Source: Methanococcoides sp. AM1
GTDB taxonomy: Archaea > Halobacteriota > Methanosarcinia > Methanosarcinales > Methanosarcinaceae
Reading direction: 5' to 3'
Assembly: GCF_900774055.1 (NCBI RefSeq)
Contig: NZ_CAAGSW010000001.1
Location: forward strand, 327,797-391,796
Length of the DNA: 64,000 nucleotides
Shown: in pieces, positions 1-8,183 of the stretch
How positions within the stretch are numbered: position 1 is the stretch's first letter
Layout of the letters: each line of letters begins with the position of its first letter
Translations under genes and position numbers: made by a program
Notes under the pieces: generated by a model
What the model saw: the letters and a program-made list of their open reading frames with translations, nothing else
Databases searched by the model: none
What the model was told of the DNA's origin: nothing

Positions 1-379
1 ATATCTAAATAGATAGTGTTAAATATTTCCACATTTTAACTATTTTCAGGTTACCAGCAGACTTCACTCCGGCTTCACCCACAAAAGCAAGGAGATACCA
101 GGAAAGCTGCCCGGAACCACATTGTCAGAGAACCGAAACGAGATGAGGAAATGAGAGAAGAACCCGAACAACCAATGGAAACATGTAAGCAGAACAGTGA
201 CAGAAACCTGTGCGTGTACATACGTACCACAAAGAACTATCATAAGCTCGCAAAGGAGCAGGATTATTATACCGGACCGAAGTAATCGAACTGAACCGGT
301 GGTATTGGGGAGATTAAGGGGATAGTAGCGGAGCTTTTGTATATGGGGTTTGGAAAAACGGAAATCAAGTCTAAATTCA
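1..379. other. No supported gene at left edge
   Basis: Nothing convincing is coded here. A 119-residue minus-strand reading frame (64-423) runs into the 3' end of the helicase gene, has no recognisable domain, and its sequence does not look like a conserved protein. The stretch is 3' of the helicase and may hold its terminator, but I see no clear hairpin plus T-tract. Confidence 0.5.
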
Positions 380-3304
380 TTAACTACTTGGTGCTGTAAT
401 GTACTCATAAATAGAGTCTTCAACAGGGTGATTCATCCTATACCTTACTTTTACAACTGGAACAGCTTTATTGTTGTCATCTAACAAAGTAGCCTCTTCG
501 AAACTTTCATCAATGGGAGTCACATCACCCATATAGTAGAAATCGTTACTTTCACCATTACTTTTTTTGATGAATAAAGGCAATCTTAGTCCGTCTCTGT
601 AATTCCTAATGGTAGCAACATCATCACTCTTCAGTGTTCTGTTAGACTTAGACATCCATTCAAATTCAGAACTATCGACAAAGCCTTCTTCGTATTTCGT
701 AGTACTCGAGATATCTTCTTCTTTGTGATAGTTTACGAATATTGGACAATTTGTCTTCTGATTATTAGTACGGTAACCTCCAACATTCTGTGCTAACGGA
801 TTCTGATCCCAATTCAGAATTCTAAAGACATCTTTCCGGGAATATTTCTGATACAATATGAAGCCATCAACATACTTATTTTTGTCAAATTTTCGATTAT
901 AAATTGTTTCGGAATAATCCAGCATGTCATTAAGAAAACGCGAGAAAGTGTCATTTTTTAGTGAATCCATAAATTCATCACTAAATGAGATAAGTCCATT
1001 TGTATAAGAAACAATATTTAAATCATATATTTCTCTGACACTAACTAGATTGCCATTGTGTTTTTTAGTTACAAATTCAAAATTGATATTTTTAATACAC
1101 GATTCTATTGTTTCATCGGAAACTGAAAATCCATATTTATCAAAAATAATTGCTTTAAATTCTTCCTTTAGCAGAATATCTCCAGCAATCAATTTCTTAA
1201 GAATAATAACTTCCTCGACCCTCTTAGTATTTGCAATTTCATTGGAGAACAATTCGAGAAGCTTGATTTCATTTTCAGATAGTTTGTTCTGTAAGGATTC
1301 TTCTTGACTCGATACAAAGTTAAAATAGGATTTTGAATAGTTTGCATACAATTGCGGATCTCGAGAACCATGTTCTACAAAGTCCATCATCATAGGATAT
1401 CTGCCAATCTTGAATTTTAAGAGTTCGTAGCCTTTCACAAGATCTTTTTTGAGATGTAAATTCGCTTTATCTATTGCTGTGAAGATCCTATCATGTGTAA
1501 TTTTATCAAAATTGATAGTTGAAGAACCCGGAATTAAACTGCTTCCACTTAACATCAATTTACGCAATGTGTCCTTGTTGTAGGTAGTATCACCATATAA
1601 TGCAATTGGAACTAAGTAGTTATTACTATAATTACCTATGAAATCAATCACAGTAAGGAATTCTTTGTCGTTAGCTTTACGCAATCCTCTTCCTAATTGC
1701 TGTACAAAGATTATGGCTGATGCAGTGGGTCTCAACATAATAATTTGATTTACTTTTGGAATATCCACTCCCTCATTGAAGATATCAACAGTAAAGATAT
1801 AATCCAATTTTTCAGAAGAATCATAGCTTTCCAATCTGTCTATCGCATCAATCCTCTCTTCTTCACGATTTTTACCAGACAATGAAACCGTTTTGTAACC
1901 CCTTGCATTAAATGCATCAGACAATCCCTGACTTTCAGCTACACTGCTACAAAAGATAAGCCCTCTCACACAGCCGTTATCACAGCCATAAAATTCAGCT
2001 TTTTCAATAATCCTATCTACACGTTCTTTTGCTGTCAATAAAGAAAACGCTGCATCTTCATCTAAAACTTGATCATCTACAGTAACGTCTTTTACACCAA
2101 AATAATGAAAAGTCGATAACATTTTTTCTTCTAAAGCCCTATGCAAACGTATTTCGTATGCAATATTGTGTTCAAACTGAGAAAAGATGTCAAAACCATC
2201 TGTCCTTTCAGGAGTAGCAGTCATACCCAACAGAAATTCTGGTTTAAAATGATTGAGGATTTTTTGATAGCTTTCTGCCCCTGCTCGATGAGTTTCATCT
2301 ATAACTATGTAATCAAAATATTTTTGATGGAACTGGCTTAAATGTTCATCTCTGGAAATCGTTTGAATCGTAGAAAATATAAAATCAGCATCAATTTCTC
2401 TTTCGTTTCCTGAGTAAAGACCCATACTTCGGCTATTGCCAAAAATCTTTTTGAAGCTCTGCATAGCTTTTTCAGCAATATTTCTTCGATGTACTACAAA
2501 TAAAAACTTTTTCGGATTATATGATTTCACATCAAATGCAGACAGATATGTTTTCCCTGTCCCTGTTGCAGAAATTAGTAGAGCTTTATCTTTATTATTT
2601 GACCTTAAAGATTTCAGGTTTCCCAATGCTTCCTTTTGCATTGCATTTGGAGTTATTGAATCATTGTGGTGAGATTCGATGCTGTTTCTTGAACTTGAAA
2701 TGAACTTCTTTTTCAAATTATAATCTAATGCATAAGAATCAATGAATTCATCATCCACCAATACAGCATTTTCAAATTCATTTCTGAATTCGTTAATAGA
2801 ATCAGCTATCAATTTTGAGTCACAAGTAGCTGAAATTTTTAGGTTCCATTCTCTATTTGAACATAATGCATTAGCTGTAAGATTACTGCTCCCAATAATC
2901 AGATTATATCGATTGCTTTTTTTGAATAGGTATCCTTTTGCATGGAAATCACAGTTTACTGCTATCTTTAAGTCAATATTATTGAACTTTGACAAAGATC
3001 TCAATGCTTCTGGTTGAGTAAAATATTGATATTGGGACACCAATATTTTTCCTTTAATTCCAGCATTTTGAAGTTCTTCAAATGAATTAATTAGACTAGT
3101 TACACCACTTTTTGTTGCAAAAGCTACTGAAAACCAAAATTCGTCACAATTTTTTAGTTCTCTAGATATAGTCTGTAGTACCTTTTTCCCATTATCAGTA
3201 TCATTTACTAGTAACTCTGGGAGATACTCTTTTTTTGAAGCTAAGGACTGGTCAATAAAACCAGTTTTCAAGCTATCTAATAAAGACACAGGAAAGTTAT
3301 CCAT
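380..3304 (-). CDS. PLD-like nuclease / SF2 helicase / DUF3427 fusion protein
   Basis: A 974-residue protein. Residues about 40-190 look like a phospholipase D-type domain with a single HxK motif (H121, K123) followed by GSSNLT at 138-143. A superfamily 2 helicase core follows: Walker A ATGTGKT (246-252), a DEAH-like box DETH (336-339), MTATPER, and QQLGRGLR near residue 545. The remaining ~400 residues fit the DUF3427 extension seen in this family. Such proteins resemble restriction or DNA-repair helicases, acting on DNA with ATP, and are often in defence islands. A Nudix gene starts just upstream in the same orientation, so the two are probably co-transcribed. The gene is clearly more AT-rich than the core genes, which suggests transfer. 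Family assignment is firm; a defence role is inferred. Confidence 0.85.
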   Translation of the reverse strand: MDNFPVSLLDSLKTGFIDQSLASKKEYLPELLVNDTDNGKKVLQTISRELKNCDEFWFSVAFATKSGVTSLINSFEELQNAGIKGKILVSQYQYFTQPEALRSLSKFNNIDLKIAVNCDFHAKGYLFKKSNRYNLIIGSSNLTANALCSNREWNLKISATCDSKLIADSINEFRNEFENAVLVDDEFIDSYALDYNLKKKFISSSRNSIESHHNDSITPNAMQKEALGNLKSLRSNNKDKALLISATGTGKTYLSAFDVKSYNPKKFLFVVHRRNIAEKAMQSFKKIFGNSRSMGLYSGNEREIDADFIFSTIQTISRDEHLSQFHQKYFDYIVIDETHRAGAESYQKILNHFKPEFLLGMTATPERTDGFDIFSQFEHNIAYEIRLHRALEEKMLSTFHYFGVKDVTVDDQVLDEDAAFSLLTAKERVDRIIEKAEFYGCDNGCVRGLIFCSSVAESQGLSDAFNARGYKTVSLSGKNREEERIDAIDRLESYDSSEKLDYIFTVDIFNEGVDIPKVNQIIMLRPTASAIIFVQQLGRGLRKANDKEFLTVIDFIGNYSNNYLVPIALYGDTTYNKDTLRKLMLSGSSLIPGSSTINFDKITHDRIFTAIDKANLHLKKDLVKGYELLKFKIGRYPMMMDFVEHGSRDPQLYANYSKSYFNFVSSQEESLQNKLSENEIKLLELFSNEIANTKRVEEVIILKKLIAGDILLKEEFKAIIFDKYGFSVSDETIESCIKNINFEFVTKKHNGNLVSVREIYDLNIVSYTNGLISFSDEFMDSLKNDTFSRFLNDMLDYSETIYNRKFDKNKYVDGFILYQKYSRKDVFRILNWDQNPLAQNVGGYRTNNQKTNCPIFVNYHKEEDISSTTKYEEGFVDSSEFEWMSKSNRTLKSDDVATIRNYRDGLRLPLFIKKSNGESNDFYYMGDVTPIDESFEEATLLDDNNKAVPVVKVRYRMNHPVEDSIYEYITAPSS

Positions 3305-3305
3305 T

Positions 3306-3701
3306 TTAACATTCCTTCATTAATTTAGAGACAATTGGCAGATCTGCTTCAGCCCAATCCAAAATTGATAAATTTTCTGGATTTAACCATTTGAACGCAA
3401 TGTGTTCTTTTAGATTCAATGTTGGGTTTAAGGCACTGCAAATGAAAGTGTGCATAGTAACACTAAAATCAGGATACTGATGATTTACAGTTAGAAACTC
3501 CCTCTCAATTTCAATATTTAGATCAAGTTCCTCTAATAATTCGCGTTCTAATGCTTGTTCTTTAGATTCATCAGGTTCTATTTTTCCACCTGGGAATTCA
3601 TATTTTAAAGAAATGTAATCGTATTTTCCATGATTTCTTTGAACACATAGAACTTTATCATCATCCATGATTATTGCTGCAACTACTTCATAGTGCTTCA
3701 T
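3306..3701 (-). CDS. Nudix hydrolase (MutT-like nucleotide pyrophosphohydrolase)
   Basis: The protein carries a complete Nudix box, G-x5-E-x7-RE-x2-EE-L (GGKIEPDE...RELLEEL), which binds the metal and hydrolyses nucleoside diphosphate-linked substrates. The overall look (EVVAAIIMDDDKVLCVQR at the start) is that of 8-oxo-dGTP/CTP pyrophosphohydrolases. I place the start at the ATG ending at 3701, giving 131 residues. The longer frame back to 3806 would read into a decayed repeat (3749-3812) and adds 35 residues without family resemblance. A GGGATG element lies just upstream of the chosen start. The stop is 1 nt from the helicase start, so translation is likely coupled. The role may be nucleotide-pool or modified-nucleotide handling together with the helicase; that is inference. 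Confidence 0.85.
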   Translation of the reverse strand: MKHYEVVAAIIMDDDKVLCVQRNHGKYDYISLKYEFPGGKIEPDESKEQALERELLEELDLNIEIEREFLTVNHQYPDFSVTMHTFICSALNPTLNLKEHIAFKWLNPENLSILDWAEADLPIVSKLMKEC

Positions 3702-3748
3702 TTGTTTTGTACATCCCGGAAAATATGATAACTGAGATAATTTATAAA

Positions 3749-3946
3749 CCTTTTTAAAAATGTCGGGATAGTTTTGCAGATAGACTCGTCCTCTCAGCTG
3801 TTGCAACCCTCATACCAAGTATATCTCTCGGACTCATGTTTGCTATCTATCGTATCAGAAAGGAAGTAAATCAAATGGATACTACTTTTAAACAAGAAGT
3901 ATTAACCCAACCATCTTCCCTGAAATCGCTCACAATGACCATATGA
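3749..3946 (+). pseudogene. Decayed membrane-protein fragment (copy 1 of a diverged repeat)
   Basis: Read on the plus strand, 3785-3946 encodes a hydrophobic segment LVLSAVATLIPSISLGLM followed by a basic stretch and a stop at 3944-3946. Bases 3749-3812 match 6208-6272 at roughly three quarters of positions, including an identical run ending in GTTGCAACCCTCAT. With one frame change the similarity extends upstream (K/E-N-V-x-x-x-x-Q). It is probably the C-terminal relic of a small membrane protein present twice. The family is not recognised. Confidence 0.4.
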
Positions 3947-4102
3947 ATGCATTGATGCCACCATTTCTGTATTGATGTAGAAAAGTCTCGCCTTATGTTG
4001 TTTTACAATGCCTTTGTGCATAAATATCGAGGAATAATTATAAATAATACATTGTGTATTTTATACAAAAAAACTATAAAAATTTATATATAATGTTATG
4101 AC
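3813..4102. promoter_or_regulatory. Intergenic region with candidate TATA element
   Basis: The left part is the relic described separately. The right part is very AT-rich and contains TTTATATATAA at about 4081-4093, a good archaeal TATA-like element. It lies only ~15 nt from the GTG at 4103, so the next gene would be nearly leaderless if this box is used. No other gene is visible. Confidence 0.3.
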
Positions 4103-4312
4103 GTGGTGGTAATCATACAAGACAAAAAAGTAAAAACGATAATCATTTCGTTAGTTGCAATTTCTTTGCTGCTAATATACAATTTAAGCTCTTTTTTTGG
4201 AAGGAGTATAAGTTCATCGAAGACTATTCCATTGCTCTTAATTACAGTGGGATTTGTAACGATCGGGATAATCTATCTGCTGGAAAACAAGAGGAATAAA
4301 GCGGAAGAATGA
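4103..4312 (+). CDS. Small two-helix membrane protein, unknown
   Basis: A 69-residue frame starting at GTG. It has two hydrophobic stretches (about residues 11-28 and 41-60), a short linker, and a charged C-terminus (NKRNKAEE), so it would be a small integral membrane protein with two helices. There is no recognisable family. Support is the AT-rich promoter-like sequence just before it and the plausible membrane topology. Against it are the short length, the weak ribosome binding site and the non-ATG start. It converges on the histidine kinase gene at 4487. Existence is uncertain. Confidence 0.4.
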   Translation: MVVIIQDKKVKTIIISLVAISLLLIYNLSSFFGRSISSSKTIPLLLITVGFVTIGIIYLLENKRNKAEE

Positions 4313-4486
4313 CGATGGAAACAACCATATTGGCGAGGGTTGAGTCTTCCTGTCATCGCGCTGTGGTTTTCTTTGAAGATCCGGGATAAGATACTCCACA
4401 AGCATTTTGAAAACAAAAGGGAAAAGTAGGGTTGAAGTACTATTAAAAAAATAAAATGGGTATTCAGCAAATGATATACTGATATT

Positions 4487-5806
4487 TTAAAAGTCCGACT
4501 TTCGAGGATTTGTTGGTATACTAAATCCAAATGTACTTCCCTTTTCAACCTCACTTTCAACCCAAATCTCGCCACCATGCGTTTCTACGAAATTTTTAGC
4601 AATCGCAAGTCCGAGCCCTACACCCCCGTACTTTCGCGTAATTGAGCCATCAAGTTGTACAAAGGGTATGAAAAGTCTTTTTTGTTCTTCTGAAGAAATG
4701 CCAATACCCGTATCCATTACAGATATTTCCATAAACTGATTGGATTTTTTTGCTGTTACTGACACAGAGCCTTTTGTTGATGTGAACTTAATAGCATTTT
4801 CAGTAAGGTTGTATAAACTTTGCTTAATCTTTTCCTTATCTGCGTATATAGTTCCTAAATTTGTATCAACATCAAATGTCAGATTAATATCTTTTGATGT
4901 AGAGAAAGGCATTAGCGATGTTTCAACTTCCTTAACAACATCCGGTACACTGAATGGGTGGACCTCAAGGTTCATTTTCATAAGCTCAATATTGGAAATA
5001 CTCAATACATTGTTGAAGATACCCAATAATTGCTTCCCGTTCTTCAAAACGATTTTTGCACATTTCGTTTGTTTTTCAGTTAAATTTTCATCAACCAACA
5101 CATTCGAAAAACCTATGATTGAATTTAAAGGTGTTCTGAGTTCATGGCTTACATTCCTTAATAACTCAGTTTTTGCCTTGTTGGCAGCTTCAGCAGCAAA
5201 TTTTCCATCTATCATTGCTTTTTCTGCCTTTTTGAATTCGGTGATGTCCACCGACGAACCCATTATCCCAAGGGGTTCACCATCTTTATTCAATACCATG
5301 TTTACTGAAAGGAGTAACGGAAATTCCGTACCATCTTTTTTTACACCTATCACTTCCCCTTCCCACCTTTTTTCAGAGAGCAACGTTCCCAGAATTTTTT
5401 CGGCTCGTCCATTCCTTTTCCAAAATTCTAAAATGGGTCTTCCCAAAATTTGAGTTTCATCATCATATCCCCACAACCTGAGAAACGCAGGATTAACATA
5501 CGTCAAATTGGCATTGAGATCCGCAAAACCAATGGCATTGATGGAAGTTTCGACAGCATTTTCTTTTATTAAAAGTTTCTCTGACAACTGCTTTGTTTTA
5601 TGCTTCACTGATTGATAGCCCAGGATTGAAAAAATAGGCAAATAAACACAAAGCGCTGTGACCATTATCAGGAGATATGATAAAGGCAAGTCCGTCGCAA
5701 CATAAATAAGTGCAACTATAATTATGATTGAAAATACGACTATGCCATAACAGACAACCATAAATATTTTCCAAAGATCTCCTTCTCCCCAGAACTCCCG
5801 ATTCAT
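4487..5806 (-). CDS. Membrane PAS sensor histidine kinase
   Basis: A 439-residue protein. Two transmembrane helices lie at about 13-37 and 44-64. One PAS domain follows (about 80-195, ending in SSVDITEFKKAE). The HisKA domain carries the phospho-accepting H221 in NVSHELRTPLN. The HATPase domain has the N box (NLTENAIKFT), G1 (DTGIGIS) and G2 (GGVGLGLAIAKNF). It should sense a signal through PAS and autophosphorylate; no response regulator lies next to it. The extracellular loop between the helices is very short, so sensing is probably cytoplasmic or within the membrane. A related kinase C-terminus survives as a relic at 7001-7112. Function as a kinase is firm; signal and partner are unknown. 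Confidence 0.9.
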   Translation of the reverse strand: MNREFWGEGDLWKIFMVVCYGIVVFSIIIIVALIYVATDLPLSYLLIMVTALCVYLPIFSILGYQSVKHKTKQLSEKLLIKENAVETSINAIGFADLNANLTYVNPAFLRLWGYDDETQILGRPILEFWKRNGRAEKILGTLLSEKRWEGEVIGVKKDGTEFPLLLSVNMVLNKDGEPLGIMGSSVDITEFKKAEKAMIDGKFAAEAANKAKTELLRNVSHELRTPLNSIIGFSNVLVDENLTEKQTKCAKIVLKNGKQLLGIFNNVLSISNIELMKMNLEVHPFSVPDVVKEVETSLMPFSTSKDINLTFDVDTNLGTIYADKEKIKQSLYNLTENAIKFTSTKGSVSVTAKKSNQFMEISVMDTGIGISSEEQKRLFIPFVQLDGSITRKYGGVGLGLAIAKNFVETHGGEIWVESEVEKGSTFGFSIPTNPRKSDF

Positions 5807-6027
5807 AATAAATAATTGGAATTAAAAATATATAAGACGTGTTATTGACTGCATGAGTAATCCTCAATTGATGAGATCTCCAGCCAAAAACAGCTTATGG
5901 ATTATGCTTTGGGAATCTCGAGATTCAATTCACCATATTTCCAGATAACTGAGAAAAATACTTCATTCGTATAGAACAATTAAAAAAACCTATTGTAAAA
6001 CAATGAGAAGATCTAAAATAATTTGAT
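5807..6027. other. Intergenic, no gene seen
   Basis: AT-rich spacer upstream of the histidine kinase. It should hold that gene's promoter: the minus strand reads TATATTTTTAATTCC shortly before the start. A 5598-5867 minus-strand frame overlapping the kinase is a shadow. The right end (about 6010-6027) already resembles sequence 3' of the intact tRNA-Gln at 9764. Confidence 0.4.
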
Positions 6028-6099
6028 AGCCTCGTCCGAATTCGAACCGGGGTCCCAGACTCCAAAGTCTTGAAGGATTAAACGCTACCCTACGGAATC
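6028..6099 (-). pseudogene. Degenerate tRNA-Gln copy
   Basis: This 72-nt stretch aligns position by position with the intact tRNA-Gln(UUG) at 9764-9835. It keeps the TTTGG anticodon-loop core and the GGTTCGAAT T-loop. The acceptor stem is broken: the 5' GATTCCG no longer pairs with the 3' CGAGGCT (A-C and C-A mismatches). Two pairs in the anticodon stem are lost as well. It is therefore a decayed copy, not a second working tRNA. The flank as far as about 6170 is copied too, matching the 3' end of the DRG GTPase gene. Confidence 0.8.
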
Positions 6100-6272
6100 T
6101 CACATCCTGCATATTGTACAACAAAACCTATTTGCCGTGTAGAAATTAACTAATTTCTGGATAAGGACAGACCATCTCCATACGCCATCAAAGTGTCCGG
6201 CCAGGTCCTCCTTGAAAATGTCAGGATGCTTTTCCAGATGGTACTCGTATTCTCAACTGTTGCAACCCTCAT
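6100..6272. repeat. Decayed copy of DRG 3' end and diverged direct repeat
   Basis: Bases 6100-6170 match 9836-9906, the spacer between tRNA-Gln and the DRG gene plus its last codons (ATCCAGAAAT is shared). Bases 6208-6272 then match 3749-3812, giving a plus-strand hydrophobic read LVFSTVATLM. Two unrelated duplications thus abut here. No intact gene is present. Confidence 0.6.
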
Positions 6273-6424
6273 GATGTGGAAGAAATTTTTGTCTTATGCT
6301 AAATTGCAGTGACAAATGTATGGCAAACGTCATGAATGGGTGTGGAAGAGAGTAAAAACCTGATATTTTTTATCAAAAATGAAAATAGTGTGGTCAACAT
6401 TTGAACCAGATCACCAAATCGCTC

Positions 6425-6931
6425 TTAATGTTCCTCATCCGGTAAATACGCACAACCCTGGCGTCTAATTTTTGCAATACACTTTTCAGCAAGTTCTCGT
6501 CCAATATGTAAATTTGAAGCTTCCCGGTAAATATCTTCAAGTAAAACTTTATCGGAAGGAGAAGATGATCGGAGCTGGTCGATTATTTCACGTATGACCT
6601 CTATATCTCCACTTGACACTGTCACCTCTTTATTATCGGCAGACAGTTTCTTTTCTTTAATTTTTTCAATTGAGTTAGCTTCTAAAACAAAATCGCCGGT
6701 AGTGGATGTTGATCTGAAGTCTGCTTTTAGTACTCCGGTTGCAATGATCTTATCTTTAACATTTACAGTGTCCACCAGGTCTCCTTCCAGATGAACGATC
6801 AATGACCCTGGGTCATAAACATTATCGAATTCCCTGATCTCGATCTGCTGAGAATCATTTATGGTTGAAACTTCACCCTCAACAGATATTGTATTTGAAA
6901 TGTCCTTGCTTCTAATATCCCTTATTTTCAA
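6425..6931 (-). CDS. Mini-MCM: MCM-type OB fold plus winged helix, no AAA+ motor
   Basis: A 168-residue protein that I read as an MCM helicase with its centre removed. Residues 3-22 (IRDIRSKDISNTISVEGEV) match the start of the MCM OB domain. Residues 50-90 (GDLVDTVNVKDKI..TGVLK..FVLEANSIE) match its second half. Residues 110-168 resemble the winged-helix domain at the C-terminus of archaeal MCM (EVIREIIDQL, AEKCIAKIRRQG, AYLPDEEH). No zinc-binding cysteines, Walker A/B or arginine finger are present. It should bind DNA or an MCM hexamer, but cannot hydrolyse ATP. The start is a TTG with GGGAGTGG upstream. No replication gene is adjacent. The similarity is from pattern reading only. Confidence 0.65.
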   Translation of the reverse strand: MKIRDIRSKDISNTISVEGEVSTINDSQQIEIREFDNVYDPGSLIVHLEGDLVDTVNVKDKIIATGVLKADFRSTSTTGDFVLEANSIEKIKEKKLSADNKEVTVSSGDIEVIREIIDQLRSSSPSDKVLLEDIYREASNLHIGRELAEKCIAKIRRQGCAYLPDEEH

Positions 6932-7000
6932 AATTCCACTCCCACTAATATGAATAACATACTCAACTATTATTTATGTTGTATCGATACCTCGAATCAC
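6932..7000. promoter_or_regulatory. Upstream region of the mini-MCM gene
   Basis: A short AT-rich spacer. The minus strand carries a TATA-like ATAAATAATAG around 6969-6979, about 40 nt before the TTG start at 6931, suitable for an archaeal promoter with a short leader. This is placed by inspection only. Confidence 0.35.
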
Positions 7001-7112
7001 GCAGAACCAGAAATTTGTGGAAATGCATGGTGGCGATATTTGGGTTGAAAGCGAACTTGGGAAAGGAAGTACCTTCGGATTTAATATACCTATAGATAGC
7101 AAACCTCAATAA
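7001..7112 (+). pseudogene. Relic of a histidine kinase C-terminus
   Basis: The plus strand encodes [17 protein letters not shown], then [14 protein letters not shown], ending in a TAA at 7110-7112. This is the end of a HATPase domain, equivalent to the last ~35 residues of the kinase at 4487 (KNFVETHGGEIWVESE..). No upstream catalytic sequence remains; the frame is lost before about 7001. It points to a former kinase gene, probably removed by the rearrangements that shaped this region. Confidence 0.75.
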
Positions 7113-7238
7113 AGTACTATTCAGGAATATTTAGTGAAATCATCATTGAGCTTGCCCACACGATTTTAAAAACCAGAGTTAAGAGATTTACAATTAACTA
7201 CTATTCCTTTCAAAGAAAATTTATTATTTAGACAATAC

Positions 7239-7997
7239 TTATGCAAATGAAAAAGTGCCATAGACAAACCTCACAGGCACCTGGTAGACACCTCTTTTCT
7301 CCGCCTCAGTGCTGATAATCCGATACATTTCATCCATGGACGAAGTTCCGGGATCCACATCTGTCATTACCTGTATGTACCCGCTCTTTTGAGCATGTCC
7401 GAGACACATGGAAGAATTTTCTATAGGCGGGAATTCACTGAAATTTACACCGAAAACTATCTCACCAACGTTGTTCCGGTAAGACCTCTGTTCTTCGGTA
7501 AGCGGGTATGGAAGCTCACCATAGGTCCCATATACCTCATAGGTCTCATTCAACGGCGCGAGAACGTATGCCGCATGATACAGGATAAGTCCGTCTTCAC
7601 CATTGCTCAATCCCCTGAGAGATCCAAGTGACTCTTCGTCCCCGATATCCCCGAGAGCAAGGATCGAAGCCATCCTGAGATACTTATTTTCGGATTCGTT
7701 CATTGAAATATCCAGAAGCAGGTCCGTTGTGCTGTTATCACCGATCTTGCCAAGAGTGGTGATTGCATTTTTTCGCATTTCGATCGAATTGTTTTTGTTT
7801 TGCACGACCTGCACAAGTGATACGATTGTCTTTTCGTCACCCATGCCCACAAGCTCATCCATTGCACCGGAGCTGATACTCTCATTCTCGTGATCAAGAT
7901 CTTCGATAAGAGGATTCACATTAGTGTCCTCTACGCATCCCGGCGACATGATCACTAAAGCAAAAAGGATGATTGCAACAGATCGGGTGAATTTCAT
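7239..7997 (-). CDS. HEAT-repeat lipoprotein
   Basis: A 252-residue exported protein. Residues 1-21 form a signal peptide with lipobox SPGC, so it should be anchored to the outer face of the membrane by a lipid on C21. Residues about 28-160 are HEAT-type repeats (for example MRKNAITTLGKIGDNSTTDLL and MASILALGDIGDEESLGSL), a helical scaffold for protein-protein contact. The last ~80 residues are not recognised. The start has a GAGGTTTGG element upstream. It stands alone, with no linked partner. Function is unknown beyond a likely binding role. Confidence 0.85.
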   Translation of the reverse strand: MKFTRSVAIILFALVIMSPGCVEDTNVNPLIEDLDHENESISSGAMDELVGMGDEKTIVSLVQVVQNKNNSIEMRKNAITTLGKIGDNSTTDLLLDISMNESENKYLRMASILALGDIGDEESLGSLRGLSNGEDGLILYHAAYVLAPLNETYEVYGTYGELPYPLTEEQRSYRNNVGEIVFGVNFSEFPPIENSSMCLGHAQKSGYIQVMTDVDPGTSSMDEMYRIISTEAEKRGVYQVPVRFVYGTFSFA

Positions 7998-8183
7998 GTT
8001 GATCCAAACCTCAAATATTAAGTCAATAACTGTCCACTGTCACATACGCAGAATTGACAGATTGTTGTTGAACGATGTGAAGATAATAACTATGGACAAC
8101 TATTTAGAGATTTACTCAATTTTTTGATGTGAGAAAGAAAATAGGCTGAAGTACGGGAAGATAAAAAATAAAATAGCCGGATC

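Noticed and set aside
64-423. 119-residue minus-strand gene at the left edge
   Set aside because: It overlaps the end of the helicase gene in another frame, with odd composition and no start signal.
6028-6099. Second functional tRNA-Gln
   Set aside because: The acceptor stem has A-C and C-A mismatches and the anticodon stem is broken, unlike the intact copy at 9764-9835.
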